Source: Lachnobacterium bovis DSM 14045
GTDB lineage: Bacteria; Bacillota; Clostridia; Lachnospirales; Lachnospiraceae
DNA: 64,000 nt
Direction: 5' to 3'
NCBI RefSeq assembly: GCF_900107245.1
Contig: NZ_FNPG01000016.1
Location: 1 to 64,000, forward strand
In this document: positions 17,670-26,236 of the stretch, one piece after another
How positions within the stretch are numbered: position 1 is the stretch's first letter
How the letters are laid out: each line of letters starts with the position of its first letter
Translations under genes and position numbers: made by a program
Notes under the pieces: model-generated
Told to the model about the DNA's origin: nothing
Database searches by the model: none
Seen by the model: the letters and a program-made list of their open reading frames with translations, nothing else

Positions 17670-19454
17670 ATGGAAAAAGAAAAAAAGCAATCAGCTTTTT
17701 CGGAACTTATGAGTTATGCCGGAAAATATAAAATATTGACTTATTTTTCAATAGTGTTTTCTATTATAGCCGGAATAGTGGTGGTTATACCATTTGTTTA
17801 TTTGGGAAAAATAATAAAAGAAGTTATTAACGTATATCCTGATTTTTCTAAAGCAACTCATATTGTCAGCTATGGATGGATGGCAGTTGCTTTTTCGATA
17901 GGCTATATGGCAATTTATTTTTGTGCACTTGCATGTTCACATCTTTCAGCATTTCGTGTGGCGAAAAATATGAAAAAAGCTCTTTTATATCATATCGCAA
18001 AGTTACCTATAGGATTTTCAGATGAAATTGGATCAGGAAAAATTAGAAGAATTGTTTCTGATGAAACAGGAAACACAGAAATCTTTCTTGCACATAATTT
18101 GCCAGATATAGTACAAGCAATAACAGTTCCAATAGTATTGATTATAATGTTTTTTACTTATGACTTTCGTTTTGGAATAGCTACTCTTGTACCATTGTTT
18201 TTAGGTTTCATTGCAATGGGTGGAATGTTTGGATCTGGTATGGCTGAATCTATGAGAAAATATCAGGATGCTCTTGAGAGTATGAGTAATGAATCAGTTG
18301 AATATGTGCGTGGAATTCCTGTTGTAAAGACTTTTGGTCAGACTGTTTTTTCTTTTCACAGATTCAAAAAATCCATTGATGATTATGGAAAATTCTGTAT
18401 TGATTACAGTATGAGATGCAGATGGCAAATGATTCTTTATGAAACAGCTATTAATTCAACGTTTGCATTTTTGATAGGTCTTGTTTTGCTTTTAACAAGT
18501 AGACAAGGCATGAAAATGGGAATCCTTATTGATTTTCTATTTTATGTAATTGTTTCGCCAGTCATTACGACTTCAATGCAGCGAATCATGTTTATATCTG
18601 AAAACGCATTAAAAATAAATGACACTCTTGCAAGAATTAATTCTATTTTTAAGATTGAACCATTAGTTGAATCATCTATAAAAGAGATTCCAAGAGACGC
18701 ATCAGTAGAACTTGATAATGTTAAATTTAAATATAAAGAAGGTGCAAAACCTGCACTTAATCATTTGAGCTTAAAAGCAAATAAAGATGAGATGATAGCA
18801 TTGGTTGGTCCTTCAGGAAGTGGTAAGACGACAGCGGCTGAGCTGATTTCAAGATTCTTTGATTCAGATGAAGGTAGTGTCAAGATTGGTGGAGTAGAAG
18901 TTAGAAACATTGAAAAAGACAAACTTATGAATACAGTTTCTTATGTATTCCAAAATAGTAAGCTTCTAAAGAGATCAATTGCAGATAATCTAAGAATTGC
19001 AAAACCAAATGCAACAGAAAGTGAATTATATGATGCGCTTCATAAAGCACAGTGTGATGAAATAATCAAAAGACTTCCAAATGGTATTAATACTATTTTA
19101 GGAAGTGAAGGGACTTATCTTTCAGGAGGAGAACAACAACGTATAGCTATAGCAAGAACGATGTTAAAGAATGCACCTGTAGTTATACTTGATGAAGCAA
19201 CAGCTTTTGCAGATCCAGAAAATGAGGTGCTTGTTCAAAAAGCATTTGCAGAACTTACCAAAAAAAGTACAGTTATTATGATTGCACATAGACTTTCAAC
19301 GGTATGTAATGCTGACAGAATCTATGTATTTAATCATGGAAAAGTAGTTGAAAGCGGAAAACATGACGAGTTATTAGCTAAAAAAGGCCTGTATGCTAAT
19401 ATGTGGAAAGAATATCAATGTGCTACGAATTGGAAGGTTGGTGAAGCTGTATGA
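17670..19454 (+). CDS. ABC exporter half-transporter, first subunit
   Basis: 594 residues: six transmembrane helices in the first 300 residues, then a nucleotide-binding domain with Walker A G-P-S-G-S-G-K-T-T, signature L-S-G-G-E-Q-Q-R and Walker B V-V-I-L-D-E-A-T-A-F-A-D. The A-F-A-D form of the D-loop is common in YbtP/IrtA-like exporters, often linked to siderophore or peptide traffic, but the substrate cannot be read from sequence. The ATG at 17670 follows AGAGGA; the frame is open upstream to 17559 only because of the eno tail repeat. It overlaps the next gene by four bases (ATGA), so the two form a heterodimer. Confidence 0.9.
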   Translation: MEKEKKQSAFSELMSYAGKYKILTYFSIVFSIIAGIVVVIPFVYLGKIIKEVINVYPDFSKATHIVSYGWMAVAFSIGYMAIYFCALACSHLSAFRVAKNMKKALLYHIAKLPIGFSDEIGSGKIRRIVSDETGNTEIFLAHNLPDIVQAITVPIVLIIMFFTYDFRFGIATLVPLFLGFIAMGGMFGSGMAESMRKYQDALESMSNESVEYVRGIPVVKTFGQTVFSFHRFKKSIDDYGKFCIDYSMRCRWQMILYETAINSTFAFLIGLVLLLTSRQGMKMGILIDFLFYVIVSPVITTSMQRIMFISENALKINDTLARINSIFKIEPLVESSIKEIPRDASVELDNVKFKYKEGAKPALNHLSLKANKDEMIALVGPSGSGKTTAAELISRFFDSDEGSVKIGGVEVRNIEKDKLMNTVSYVFQNSKLLKRSIADNLRIAKPNATESELYDALHKAQCDEIIKRLPNGINTILGSEGTYLSGGEQQRIAIARTMLKNAPVVILDEATAFADPENEVLVQKAFAELTKKSTVIMIAHRLSTVCNADRIYVFNHGKVVESGKHDELLAKKGLYANMWKEYQCATNWKVGEAV

Positions 19455-21184
19455 TAAAATTATTAAAAAAACAATATGCGTTATCGGAACAAGGTGCAAA
19501 GGATATGTTAGTCGGAATTTTGGCAGTTATTATTCAGGCGTTTGGATTAATGGCACCGGTCGGACTTATTTATACTTTTACAAATGATTATATTAATGGT
19601 GTTAGTTTACAAAATCGTATCGGAGTTTATGTTGTTGGTATAATCGCATGTTTGATATTTATGATTTTTGGAAATTACTGGCAGTATAACTCTTCATATG
19701 TGTCAACGTATAAAGAATCATCAAAAAGAAGAATTTCTTTAGCTGAAAAATTAAGAAAATTACCATTATCTTTTTTTGAAAGAAAAGATTTAGCAGATTT
19801 ATCTAGCACAATATTGGCTGATACAGAGGTGCTTGAACATTCAAGTTCTCACCAGATACCTCAGTTTTATGGAAGTATAATATGTACAGTTTTGGTTAGC
19901 ATATGTTTATTTTTCTACCAGTGGAAAATGGCTATTGCTGCTGTATGGCCAATTCCTGTTGCAATTGTTATTGTCTTTACATCCAAAAAAGTTCAGAAAT
20001 ATTTTGTGAAAAAACACGTAGATGCTAAAGTTGATTTAAGTGAAGGAATCCAGGAGTTTATTGAAGCTTCACGAGATTTAAAAAGTAATAATGCAGAAAA
20101 AGATTATTTAAGTGAACTTGATAAAAAAATAGATGACGTAGAAAGAAAAGCAATTGGAAATGAATTAGGTTCAGCAATATTTGTTGTAAGTGCTCAAATT
20201 CTTTTGAAGTTTGGTATCGCTACAGTAGCTCTTGTTGGTAGTAGCATGTTAATCAAAGGTGAGCTTAATATGATTCAATTTGTTTGCTTTTTGTTGGTTG
20301 CTTCAAGATTGTATGAACCAATGATTGCAACATTAGTTAACCTCGCTGCTTTAAACGGACTTCAGGTTAGTGTTGATAGAATGAATAGAATTTTTAATAC
20401 AAGAGAGCAGAATGGTACTAGTAATTTTAATCCAAAAGGATATGATATTAAATTTAATCATGTTGGATTCTCTTATGAAGATGGCAAAGATGTTCTTTCT
20501 GATGTTTCCTTTACAGCAAAACAAGGTGAAGTTACAGCACTTGTAGGTCCATCCGGTGGAGGTAAAACTACAGTATCAAGATTAGCAGCAAGATTTTGGG
20601 ATGTTGATCAGGGTAAGGTGACAATAGGTGGAGTTGATGTTAGCAAAGTTGAGCCAGAAACTCTCTTAAGCGTCTTTTCAATAGTCTTCCAGGACGTTAC
20701 ATTGTTTAATAATACTGTTCTAGAGAATATTCGTGTTGGAAAAAAAGATGCAACAGATGAGGAAGTTTACAGAGCTGCCAGATTGGCGAATTGTGAAGAA
20801 TTCGTTGAAAATCTTCCAAATGGATATAACACAATAATTGGCGAAAATGGAAGCGAATTATCGGGTGGAGAACGCCAAAGAATATCGATAGCTAGAGCAT
20901 TTTTGAAGGATGCACCAATTATATTGTTAGATGAAGCTACAGCATCACTTGATGTCGAAAATGAAACTAAAGTTCAGAGTGCATTATCTAGATTGATAAA
21001 AGATAAGACTGTCATGGTTATTGCACATAGAATGCGTACAGTTGCAGCGGCAAATAAAATAGTAGTTCTTGCAAATGGAACAGTTGCAGAACAAGGTACA
21101 CCAAGTGAACTTATGAAAAGTAAAGGAATGTTTAGCCAGATGGTTTCAATCCAAACAGGTGATAAACAAAGTATGAGCGCCTAA
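19451..21184 (+). CDS. ABC exporter half-transporter, second subunit
   Basis: 577 residues with six predicted transmembrane helices and a complete nucleotide-binding domain: Walker A G-P-S-G-G-G-K-T-T, signature L-S-G-G-E-R-Q-R, Walker B I-I-L-L-D-E-A-T-A-S-L-D and a switch histidine (V-I-A-H-R-M). Start overlaps the stop of the first subunit. Both partners have canonical catalytic residues, unlike many heterodimeric exporters where one site is degenerate. A strong terminator follows. Substrate unknown. Confidence 0.9.
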   Translation: MIKLLKKQYALSEQGAKDMLVGILAVIIQAFGLMAPVGLIYTFTNDYINGVSLQNRIGVYVVGIIACLIFMIFGNYWQYNSSYVSTYKESSKRRISLAEKLRKLPLSFFERKDLADLSSTILADTEVLEHSSSHQIPQFYGSIICTVLVSICLFFYQWKMAIAAVWPIPVAIVIVFTSKKVQKYFVKKHVDAKVDLSEGIQEFIEASRDLKSNNAEKDYLSELDKKIDDVERKAIGNELGSAIFVVSAQILLKFGIATVALVGSSMLIKGELNMIQFVCFLLVASRLYEPMIATLVNLAALNGLQVSVDRMNRIFNTREQNGTSNFNPKGYDIKFNHVGFSYEDGKDVLSDVSFTAKQGEVTALVGPSGGGKTTVSRLAARFWDVDQGKVTIGGVDVSKVEPETLLSVFSIVFQDVTLFNNTVLENIRVGKKDATDEEVYRAARLANCEEFVENLPNGYNTIIGENGSELSGGERQRISIARAFLKDAPIILLDEATASLDVENETKVQSALSRLIKDKTVMVIAHRMRTVAAANKIVVLANGTVAEQGTPSELMKSKGMFSQMVSIQTGDKQSMSA

Positions 21185-21241
21185 GTTGCATGCAACTCTT
21201 GTCAGACCGTGCTTTCCATTTTAAAAAGTTTTATAAATTAG

Positions 21242-21290
21242 AATAACTCAAGCCCAGCACTTTAGTAAGTGCAAAGCTTGAGTTATTTTT
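21242..21290. terminator. Bidirectional intrinsic terminator
   Basis: AATAACTCAAGC (21242-21253) pairs with GCTTGAGTTATT (21276-21287), with an inner GCACTT/AAGTGC pairing, followed by a T tract on + and preceded by T-rich sequence on -. It lies between two convergent ABC operons and can serve both. Confidence 0.85.
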
Positions 21291-21390
21291 ATACTTGAAT
21301 GCTATTTATAGCTTAAATTCATATTGATATGTAAATCTAATATTTATATTATCATATACATGTCAACAACCAACATCCATACTGGTATCA

Positions 21391-23280
21391 TTAATTAGTC
21401 ATACCAGTATATAACTGATAATATTTACCTTTTTTGTTAATTAAGTCGTCGTGATTACCACGTTCTATTACACGTCCCTGCTCAAGGACAATGATACAAT
21501 CACTGTTTTTTACCGTAGATAAGCGGTGAGCAATTACAAATGTTGTTCTACCCTTCATAAGTTTATCCATTCCATCTTGGACAATTTTTTCAGTTCGTGT
21601 ATCGATGGAACTTGTTGCTTCATCAAGAATAAGTACAGGTGGATCAGCAATAGCAGCTCTTGCAATAGCTAGTAATTGACGCTGGCCCTGGCTTAAGTTA
21701 CCACCATCTCCGGTTAAAAGTGTATTGTAGCCATCAGGTAGTTGATGAATAAATGTATCAGCGTTTGCAAGTTTTGCAGCAGCATAAACCTCTTCATCAG
21801 TTGCATCTAGTTTACCAAAACGAATGTTTTCCATAACAGTTCCTGTAAAAAGATGTGTATCTTGTAAAACAATTCCAAGAGAATGCCTCAAATCTGCTTT
21901 TTTAATTTTATTAATGTTGATGCCATCGTATCTGATTTTACCATCTGAAATATCGTAGAAACGATTAATCAGGTTGGTAATTGTAGTTTTTCCGGCACCG
22001 GTTGAACCTACAAAAGCAATTTTTTGACCAGGTGTTGCGTATAAATCAACGTTGTGTAATACGATTTTTTCTTCATTGTATCCAAAATCAACATCATCAA
22101 AAACAACGTCGCCACGAAGTGGAATATAGTCAACTGAGCCATCAGCCTGGTGAACATGTTTCCATGCCCAATGTCCTGTATGAGTATCAGTTTCTTTAAT
22201 GTTACCATTTTCGTCTTCAACTGAATTAACAAGAGTAACGTAGCCATTATCTGTTTCAGGTTTTTCATCCAAAAGAGCAAAAATTCTTTCGCAGCCTGCA
22301 AGGGCCATAACTATAGCATTAAGCTGTTGACTGATCTGATTGATTGGCATGCTAAAGCTTTTGTTAAAAGCAAGGAATGTTACAAGTGATCCAATTGAAA
22401 GACCAATATGACCATTTAAAGCAAGCATGGCACCAACTATTACGCAGATTACATAACTTGTGTTACCAATTTGGGCATTAACAGGTCCAAGGAAGTTTGC
22501 AAAACGGTTAGCACTATAAGCACTTTCAAATAATTTGTCATTTAAAACATCAAAATCCTTTATGTTTTGTTCTTCGTGAGTAAATACTTTTACAACTTTT
22601 TGACCATTCATCATTTCTTCAACAAAACCATTTAGTTTTCCGATGTCTTTTTGCTGAGCAAGGAAGTATTTTCCTGACAAACCAGCAAAAGTTTTAGAAA
22701 CGTAAATAGTAATTCCAATCATTACAAAAGTGATAAGTGATAATGGAATACTGAGTATAATCATCTGAACAGCGATTAATAAAACGGTTAATAAACTGTT
22801 AATAAGCTGAGGAATACTCTGACTTATCATTTGTCGAAGAGTATCTATGTCATTTGTATAAACAGACATGATATCACCATGAGCGTGAGTATCAAAATAC
22901 TTAATTGGTAATGACTGCATGTGAGAAAACAATTTAGTTCTCATTTTTCTAAGAGTACCCTGTGCAACATAAATCATGATTTTTGAAAACATGTAAGTTG
23001 AAAAAACACCAATCATATATACGATGGCAATACGTAGTATTGCTGATTTCAATGGTCCAAAATCAGGATTTGCAGTTTTAGTCAAAGGTGTTATATAAAC
23101 GTCAACGAGATCCTTTATAAATGCAGTTCCGTTTATGTTGGCAATTACACTAATAATTATAAAAATCAAAACAAAAATTAATTGAATACCGTAGCTCTTT
23201 CCGATAAAGCAAAATAATCTATGGAAAAGCTTGCCAGGGTTTTTGATTTTTTGATCAGGTCTGGGCATTTGTCTTGGCAT
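21391..23280 (-). CDS. Heterodimeric ABC multidrug-type exporter, subunit 2
   Basis: 629 residues, with an N-terminal tail, six transmembrane helices and a nucleotide-binding domain: Walker A G-S-T-G-A-G-K-T-T, signature L-S-Q-G-Q-R-Q, Walker B V-L-I-L-D-E-A-T-S-S-I-D. An insertion of about 40 residues, rich in D, N and H, lies between the membrane part and the ATPase (residues about 345-385). The L-S-Q-G signature and partner arrangement match the BmrCD/LmrCD/EfrAB group. Its start codon overlaps the last base of the upstream subunit gene, so the pair is co-translated. Confidence 0.92.
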   Translation of the reverse strand: MPRQMPRPDQKIKNPGKLFHRLFCFIGKSYGIQLIFVLIFIIISVIANINGTAFIKDLVDVYITPLTKTANPDFGPLKSAILRIAIVYMIGVFSTYMFSKIMIYVAQGTLRKMRTKLFSHMQSLPIKYFDTHAHGDIMSVYTNDIDTLRQMISQSIPQLINSLLTVLLIAVQMIILSIPLSLITFVMIGITIYVSKTFAGLSGKYFLAQQKDIGKLNGFVEEMMNGQKVVKVFTHEEQNIKDFDVLNDKLFESAYSANRFANFLGPVNAQIGNTSYVICVIVGAMLALNGHIGLSIGSLVTFLAFNKSFSMPINQISQQLNAIVMALAGCERIFALLDEKPETDNGYVTLVNSVEDENGNIKETDTHTGHWAWKHVHQADGSVDYIPLRGDVVFDDVDFGYNEEKIVLHNVDLYATPGQKIAFVGSTGAGKTTITNLINRFYDISDGKIRYDGININKIKKADLRHSLGIVLQDTHLFTGTVMENIRFGKLDATDEEVYAAAKLANADTFIHQLPDGYNTLLTGDGGNLSQGQRQLLAIARAAIADPPVLILDEATSSIDTRTEKIVQDGMDKLMKGRTTFVIAHRLSTVKNSDCIIVLEQGRVIERGNHDDLINKKGKYYQLYTGMTN

Positions 23281-25028
23281 TAGTTATTCCTCCCTTCATC
23301 AAAATCTCCGCCACCTTGAGTTTGAGACTCATATACTTCTTTGTAAATTTCATTGGTTTTAAGTAGATTTTCATGTGTATCAAATGCATCGACAACACCA
23401 TCATTTAAAACGATGATTCTGTCAGCATCCTGAACTGAAGAAATTCGCTGGGCAATGATAAGTTTAGTAGTTCCAGGAATTGCCTCTTTAAATCCTTTTC
23501 TGATTTTGGCATCAGTAGCTGTATCTACTGCACTTGTACTATCATCCAAAATTAGAATGTTTGGTTTTTTAAGCAATGCTCTTGCGATACATAATCTTTG
23601 TTTTTGTCCACCGGAAACGTTAGAACCACCCTGTTCTATATATGTATTATATTTTTTAGGGAAACGTTCAATAAATTCATCGGCACATGCTAACTGACAT
23701 GCTTTGATACATTCTTCTTCAGTTGCGTTTGGATTACCCCAACGTAAGTTATCAAGAATAGTTCCACTAAATAACACATTTTTTTGGAGAACAACTGATA
23801 CTTTATTTCTAAGTGTATCTAAATCGTAATCTTTTACATTTTCTCCACCAACATAAACAGCTCCGTTTGAAACATCATAAAGTCGGCTGATAAGGTTAAC
23901 AAGAGAAGATTTACTACTTCCGGTTCCACCGATGATACCAATAGTTTCACCAGATTTTATTTCCAGATTTATATTAGAAAGAACAGGAGTTTCGGCTGTT
24001 TCATTATATTTAAAGTTTACATTTTCAAATTTGATAGAACCATCTTTAATTTCATAAATAGGATTCTCAGGATTAGTTAATGCACTTTTTTCTTCGATTA
24101 CTTCGGCAATACGCTGGGCACTGGCTACACTCATAGAAACCATTACGAAGACAAAAGATAACATCATTAAACTCATAAGAATATTCATGCAGTATGTTAA
24201 TAAGCTACTTAGTTCACCTGTTGTAAGAGAACCACCGACTATCATATTTGCACCAAGCCAGCTGATTAAAATAATACAAGTGTAAACTGTCAATTGCATA
24301 AAAGGTGAGTTCCAAATAATAATGTTTTCAGCTTTTACAAGCATATTGTAGATTGTATGGTTGGCTTTATTAAAACGTTTTCTTTCGTAGTCGCCTCGGA
24401 CATAAGCCTTTACAACTCTGATAGCAGAAATGTTTTCTTCAACGCTTTCGTTAAGCGCATCATATTTTTTGAAGGCTGCTCTAAAGTATTTCATGGCACA
24501 TTTTGTCAAAAATAGAAGAATTGTACCAAGAATAATTACTGCAATCAAATAAATTAATGCGAGCCTTGGGTTGATAATAAAACATGCAACCATGGAGCAA
24601 ATCATACTTGCTGGTGCTCTCATACATAAACGGAGTATCATTTGGTATGCATTTTGCACGTTCGTAACATCAGTTGTCAAACGTGTAACAAGTCCGGCTG
24701 TATTATATTTATCAATGTTGCTAAATGAAAATTTTTGAATATTTCTAAACATAGCACGTCTTAAATTTCTACCAAACCCCATTGAAGCTTTAGCGCCATA
24801 TGTTGCGCCTAAACATCCGAATGTCAAACTACATAGTGCAACTACCAACATCAAAAGACCGACTTTATAAATATATGAAAAGTCATGTTTATTAATACCG
24901 GTGTCTATTATTTTTGCCATTAAAAAAGGAATCAGAGTTTCTGTAAGTACTTCACCAAGCATAAAGACAGGCGTAAGTATAGAATCTTTTTTAAATTCCT
25001 TAATTTCGGCACCTAAAGTTTTTAGCAT
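23280..25028 (-). CDS. Heterodimeric ABC multidrug-type exporter, subunit 1
   Basis: 582 residues, six transmembrane helices, then a nucleotide-binding domain with Walker A G-G-T-G-S-S-K-S-S, signature V-S-G-G-Q-K-Q-R and a Walker B followed by D-D (L-I-L-D-D-S-T-S-A-V-D). The aspartate in place of the catalytic glutamate marks the degenerate site typical of heterodimeric exporters such as BmrC/LmrC. The ATG at 25028 sits behind AAGGTAAGGA; a TTG at 25070 extends the frame but has no ribosome binding site. A terminator-like hairpin and a candidate operator lie upstream, and a MarR-type gene is divergent. Confidence 0.92.
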   Translation of the reverse strand: MLKTLGAEIKEFKKDSILTPVFMLGEVLTETLIPFLMAKIIDTGINKHDFSYIYKVGLLMLVVALCSLTFGCLGATYGAKASMGFGRNLRRAMFRNIQKFSFSNIDKYNTAGLVTRLTTDVTNVQNAYQMILRLCMRAPASMICSMVACFIINPRLALIYLIAVIILGTILLFLTKCAMKYFRAAFKKYDALNESVEENISAIRVVKAYVRGDYERKRFNKANHTIYNMLVKAENIIIWNSPFMQLTVYTCIILISWLGANMIVGGSLTTGELSSLLTYCMNILMSLMMLSFVFVMVSMSVASAQRIAEVIEEKSALTNPENPIYEIKDGSIKFENVNFKYNETAETPVLSNINLEIKSGETIGIIGGTGSSKSSLVNLISRLYDVSNGAVYVGGENVKDYDLDTLRNKVSVVLQKNVLFSGTILDNLRWGNPNATEEECIKACQLACADEFIERFPKKYNTYIEQGGSNVSGGQKQRLCIARALLKKPNILILDDSTSAVDTATDAKIRKGFKEAIPGTTKLIIAQRISSVQDADRIIVLNDGVVDAFDTHENLLKTNEIYKEVYESQTQGGGDFDEGRNN

Positions 25029-25105
25029 TTTTGTCCTTACCTTCTTTCTTTTATATTTTGATACACACAAATGAAGATATTAATATGTTTCATTAATGAA
25101 TATCG

Positions 25106-25136
25106 AAAAAAAAACGATACATACATTACTGTATCG
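25106..25136 (-). terminator. Attenuator-like terminator in the leader of the ABC exporter operon
   Basis: On the - strand CGATACA (25136-25130) pairs with TGTATCG (25121-25115), followed directly by nine T residues. It lies between the presumed promoter region and the start of the exporter genes, so transcription would have to read through it. BmrCD of Bacillus subtilis is controlled by a leader attenuator; here no leader peptide was identified with confidence. Confidence 0.6.
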
Positions 25137-25143
25137 GAAAAAA

Positions 25144-25186
25144 TTAGCACAATTACTACTTGAAAAAAAATAGTTAGTGTGCTAAC
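25144..25186. promoter_or_regulatory. Candidate MarR-type operator between divergent genes
   Basis: TTAGCACA (25144-25151) and TGTGCTAA (25178-25185) are perfect inverted repeats, 26 bases apart. The second also forms a compact palindrome, GTTAGTGTGCTAAC (25173-25186). They lie between the divergent exporter and MarR genes, in the place expected of an operator repressing both. Binding by the adjacent MarR protein is inference. Confidence 0.55.
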
Positions 25187-25290
25187 AATATATTATGATA
25201 GACTTTTTTAAAACAGATGTCAACAGAAATTTTCTTAAGAAATATAAATGCTTTTAAGAAATTTAAAATCATTTTAGGGAGTGATTCATT

Positions 25291-25812
25291 ATGAAAAAAA
25301 ATACAAAATTAAGCAATTCTTTAGATAAAAAAAATACAAACGTAATAAAGGATTATAAGCCAGGATTTTTACTTGGAAAATTCAGAAAAATTAATATTGC
25401 AGTAAAAAAAATTTGGGCTAGCTCGTGGAAAGATTCTTCCGATGATCAGGAACTTACACCAGTACAGGGTGCAACAATTGGTTTTTTGATTGACAATAGT
25501 GACAGGGATTTATTCCAAAAGGATGTTGAAAAAGAATTTAATATCACAGGTGCGACGGCTACTAATATTTTAAAGTGTTTAGAAAAATACAATATGATAC
25601 GTCGAGAAAGTGTAGAAAATGACGGTAGACTAAAAAAAATCATTGTAACAGAACATGGCAAACGTCATGATGAGAAGGCTTTAAATAGTTTAAGAAAAAT
25701 AGAAAACAACATGCTGAATGGAATGTCAGATGAAGAAATTATTCTTTTTAATAAACTGCTAGAAAAATGTGTGTCAAACTTAGAAATATTATGTCAAGAT
25801 GAAATAAATTAA
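25291..25812 (+). CDS. MarR-family transcriptional regulator
   Basis: 173 residues. A lysine-rich N-terminal extension of about 50 residues precedes a winged helix-turn-helix: the helix pair around F-N-I-T-G-A-T-A-T-N-I-L-K is the recognition region and the wing is N-D-G-R-L-K-K-I-I-V-T, the common MarR D-x-R signature. The C-terminal helices form the dimer interface. It is divergent from the ABC exporter pair and most likely represses it in response to a toxic ligand. Codons and RBS (AGGGAGTG) are normal for the neighbourhood. Confidence 0.85.
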   Translation: MKKNTKLSNSLDKKNTNVIKDYKPGFLLGKFRKINIAVKKIWASSWKDSSDDQELTPVQGATIGFLIDNSDRDLFQKDVEKEFNITGATATNILKCLEKYNMIRRESVENDGRLKKIIVTEHGKRHDEKALNSLRKIENNMLNGMSDEEIILFNKLLEKCVSNLEILCQDEIN

Positions 25813-25842
25813 GAAGATGCTTGAATATTCAAAAAAGCTCAA

Positions 25843-25890
25843 CCACAAAATATTGTAATTACCACTTGACACTAACACTATATGTAGTAT
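25843..25890 (+). promoter_or_regulatory. Pair of NrdR boxes over the nrdD promoter
   Basis: CCACAAAATATTGTAA (25843-25858) and ACACTATATGTAGTAT (25875-25890) each match the NrdR consensus aCaCwAtATaTwGtgt at 12-14 of 16 positions. They are 32 bases apart, three helical turns, as in known NrdR sites. The second box fills the spacer of the promoter TTGACA...TATAAT. NrdR represses ribonucleotide reductase genes when dATP is plentiful. Confidence 0.8.
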
Positions 25891-25893
25891 AAT
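25866..25893 (+). promoter_or_regulatory. Main promoter candidate of nrdD
   Basis: TTGACA (25866-25871), 16-base spacer, TATAAT (25888-25893): both hexamers are consensus. It would start RNA about 335 bases upstream of nrdD. Confidence 0.75.
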
Positions 25894-26055
25894 TGAATTG
25901 AAAGATGTGAGACCTAATATTTTCTTGCGTCTGATTTTTAAAAGATAAATTTAATATTAAAATACCGGTATTTGTACAAAAATAACTATTGACAATAGTA
26001 AAAAAAGCCTAGAAACATCAAATAAAACGAAAATTTTAAAAGGGTACTAGAACTC

Positions 26056-26085
26056 TTGAAAATGGTATTTCAAATGACGTATAAT
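26056..26085 (+). promoter_or_regulatory. Second promoter candidate of nrdD
   Basis: TTGAAA (26056-26061), 18-base spacer, TATAAT (26080-26085). No NrdR box lies over it. It would give NrdR-independent transcription. Confidence 0.5.
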
Positions 26086-26119
26086 ATCCTTTGTATGTAT
26101 GAAAAGGTAATTAGTTTTT

Positions 26120-26177
26120 TAGATATAAGATTCAACTTTAAAGATTTACTTTACTAGTTTCTCTTATATCTATTTTT
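26120..26177 (+). terminator. Terminator-like hairpin in the nrdD leader
   Basis: TAGATATAAGA (26120-26130) pairs perfectly with TCTTATATCTA (26162-26172), followed by TTTTT. It lies between both promoters and the nrdD start (26237), so it may act as an attenuator; the stem is AT-rich and the loop is 31 bases, so it may be weak. Confidence 0.45.
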
Positions 26178-26236
26178 ATGGAAGTAAGTTTTAAGGCAAA
26201 ATAAAATATCATGAGGAAACAAGAGAGGAAAATAAT

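Noticed and set aside
22008-22301. ORFs within the ABC exporter gene (both strands)
   Set aside because: They lie wholly in the supported ABC frame, rich in Leu/Met and lacking start signals.
25115-25136. Terminator of the MarR gene's side
   Set aside because: The T tract follows only on the - strand, so it acts on the exporter leader and not on the + strand.
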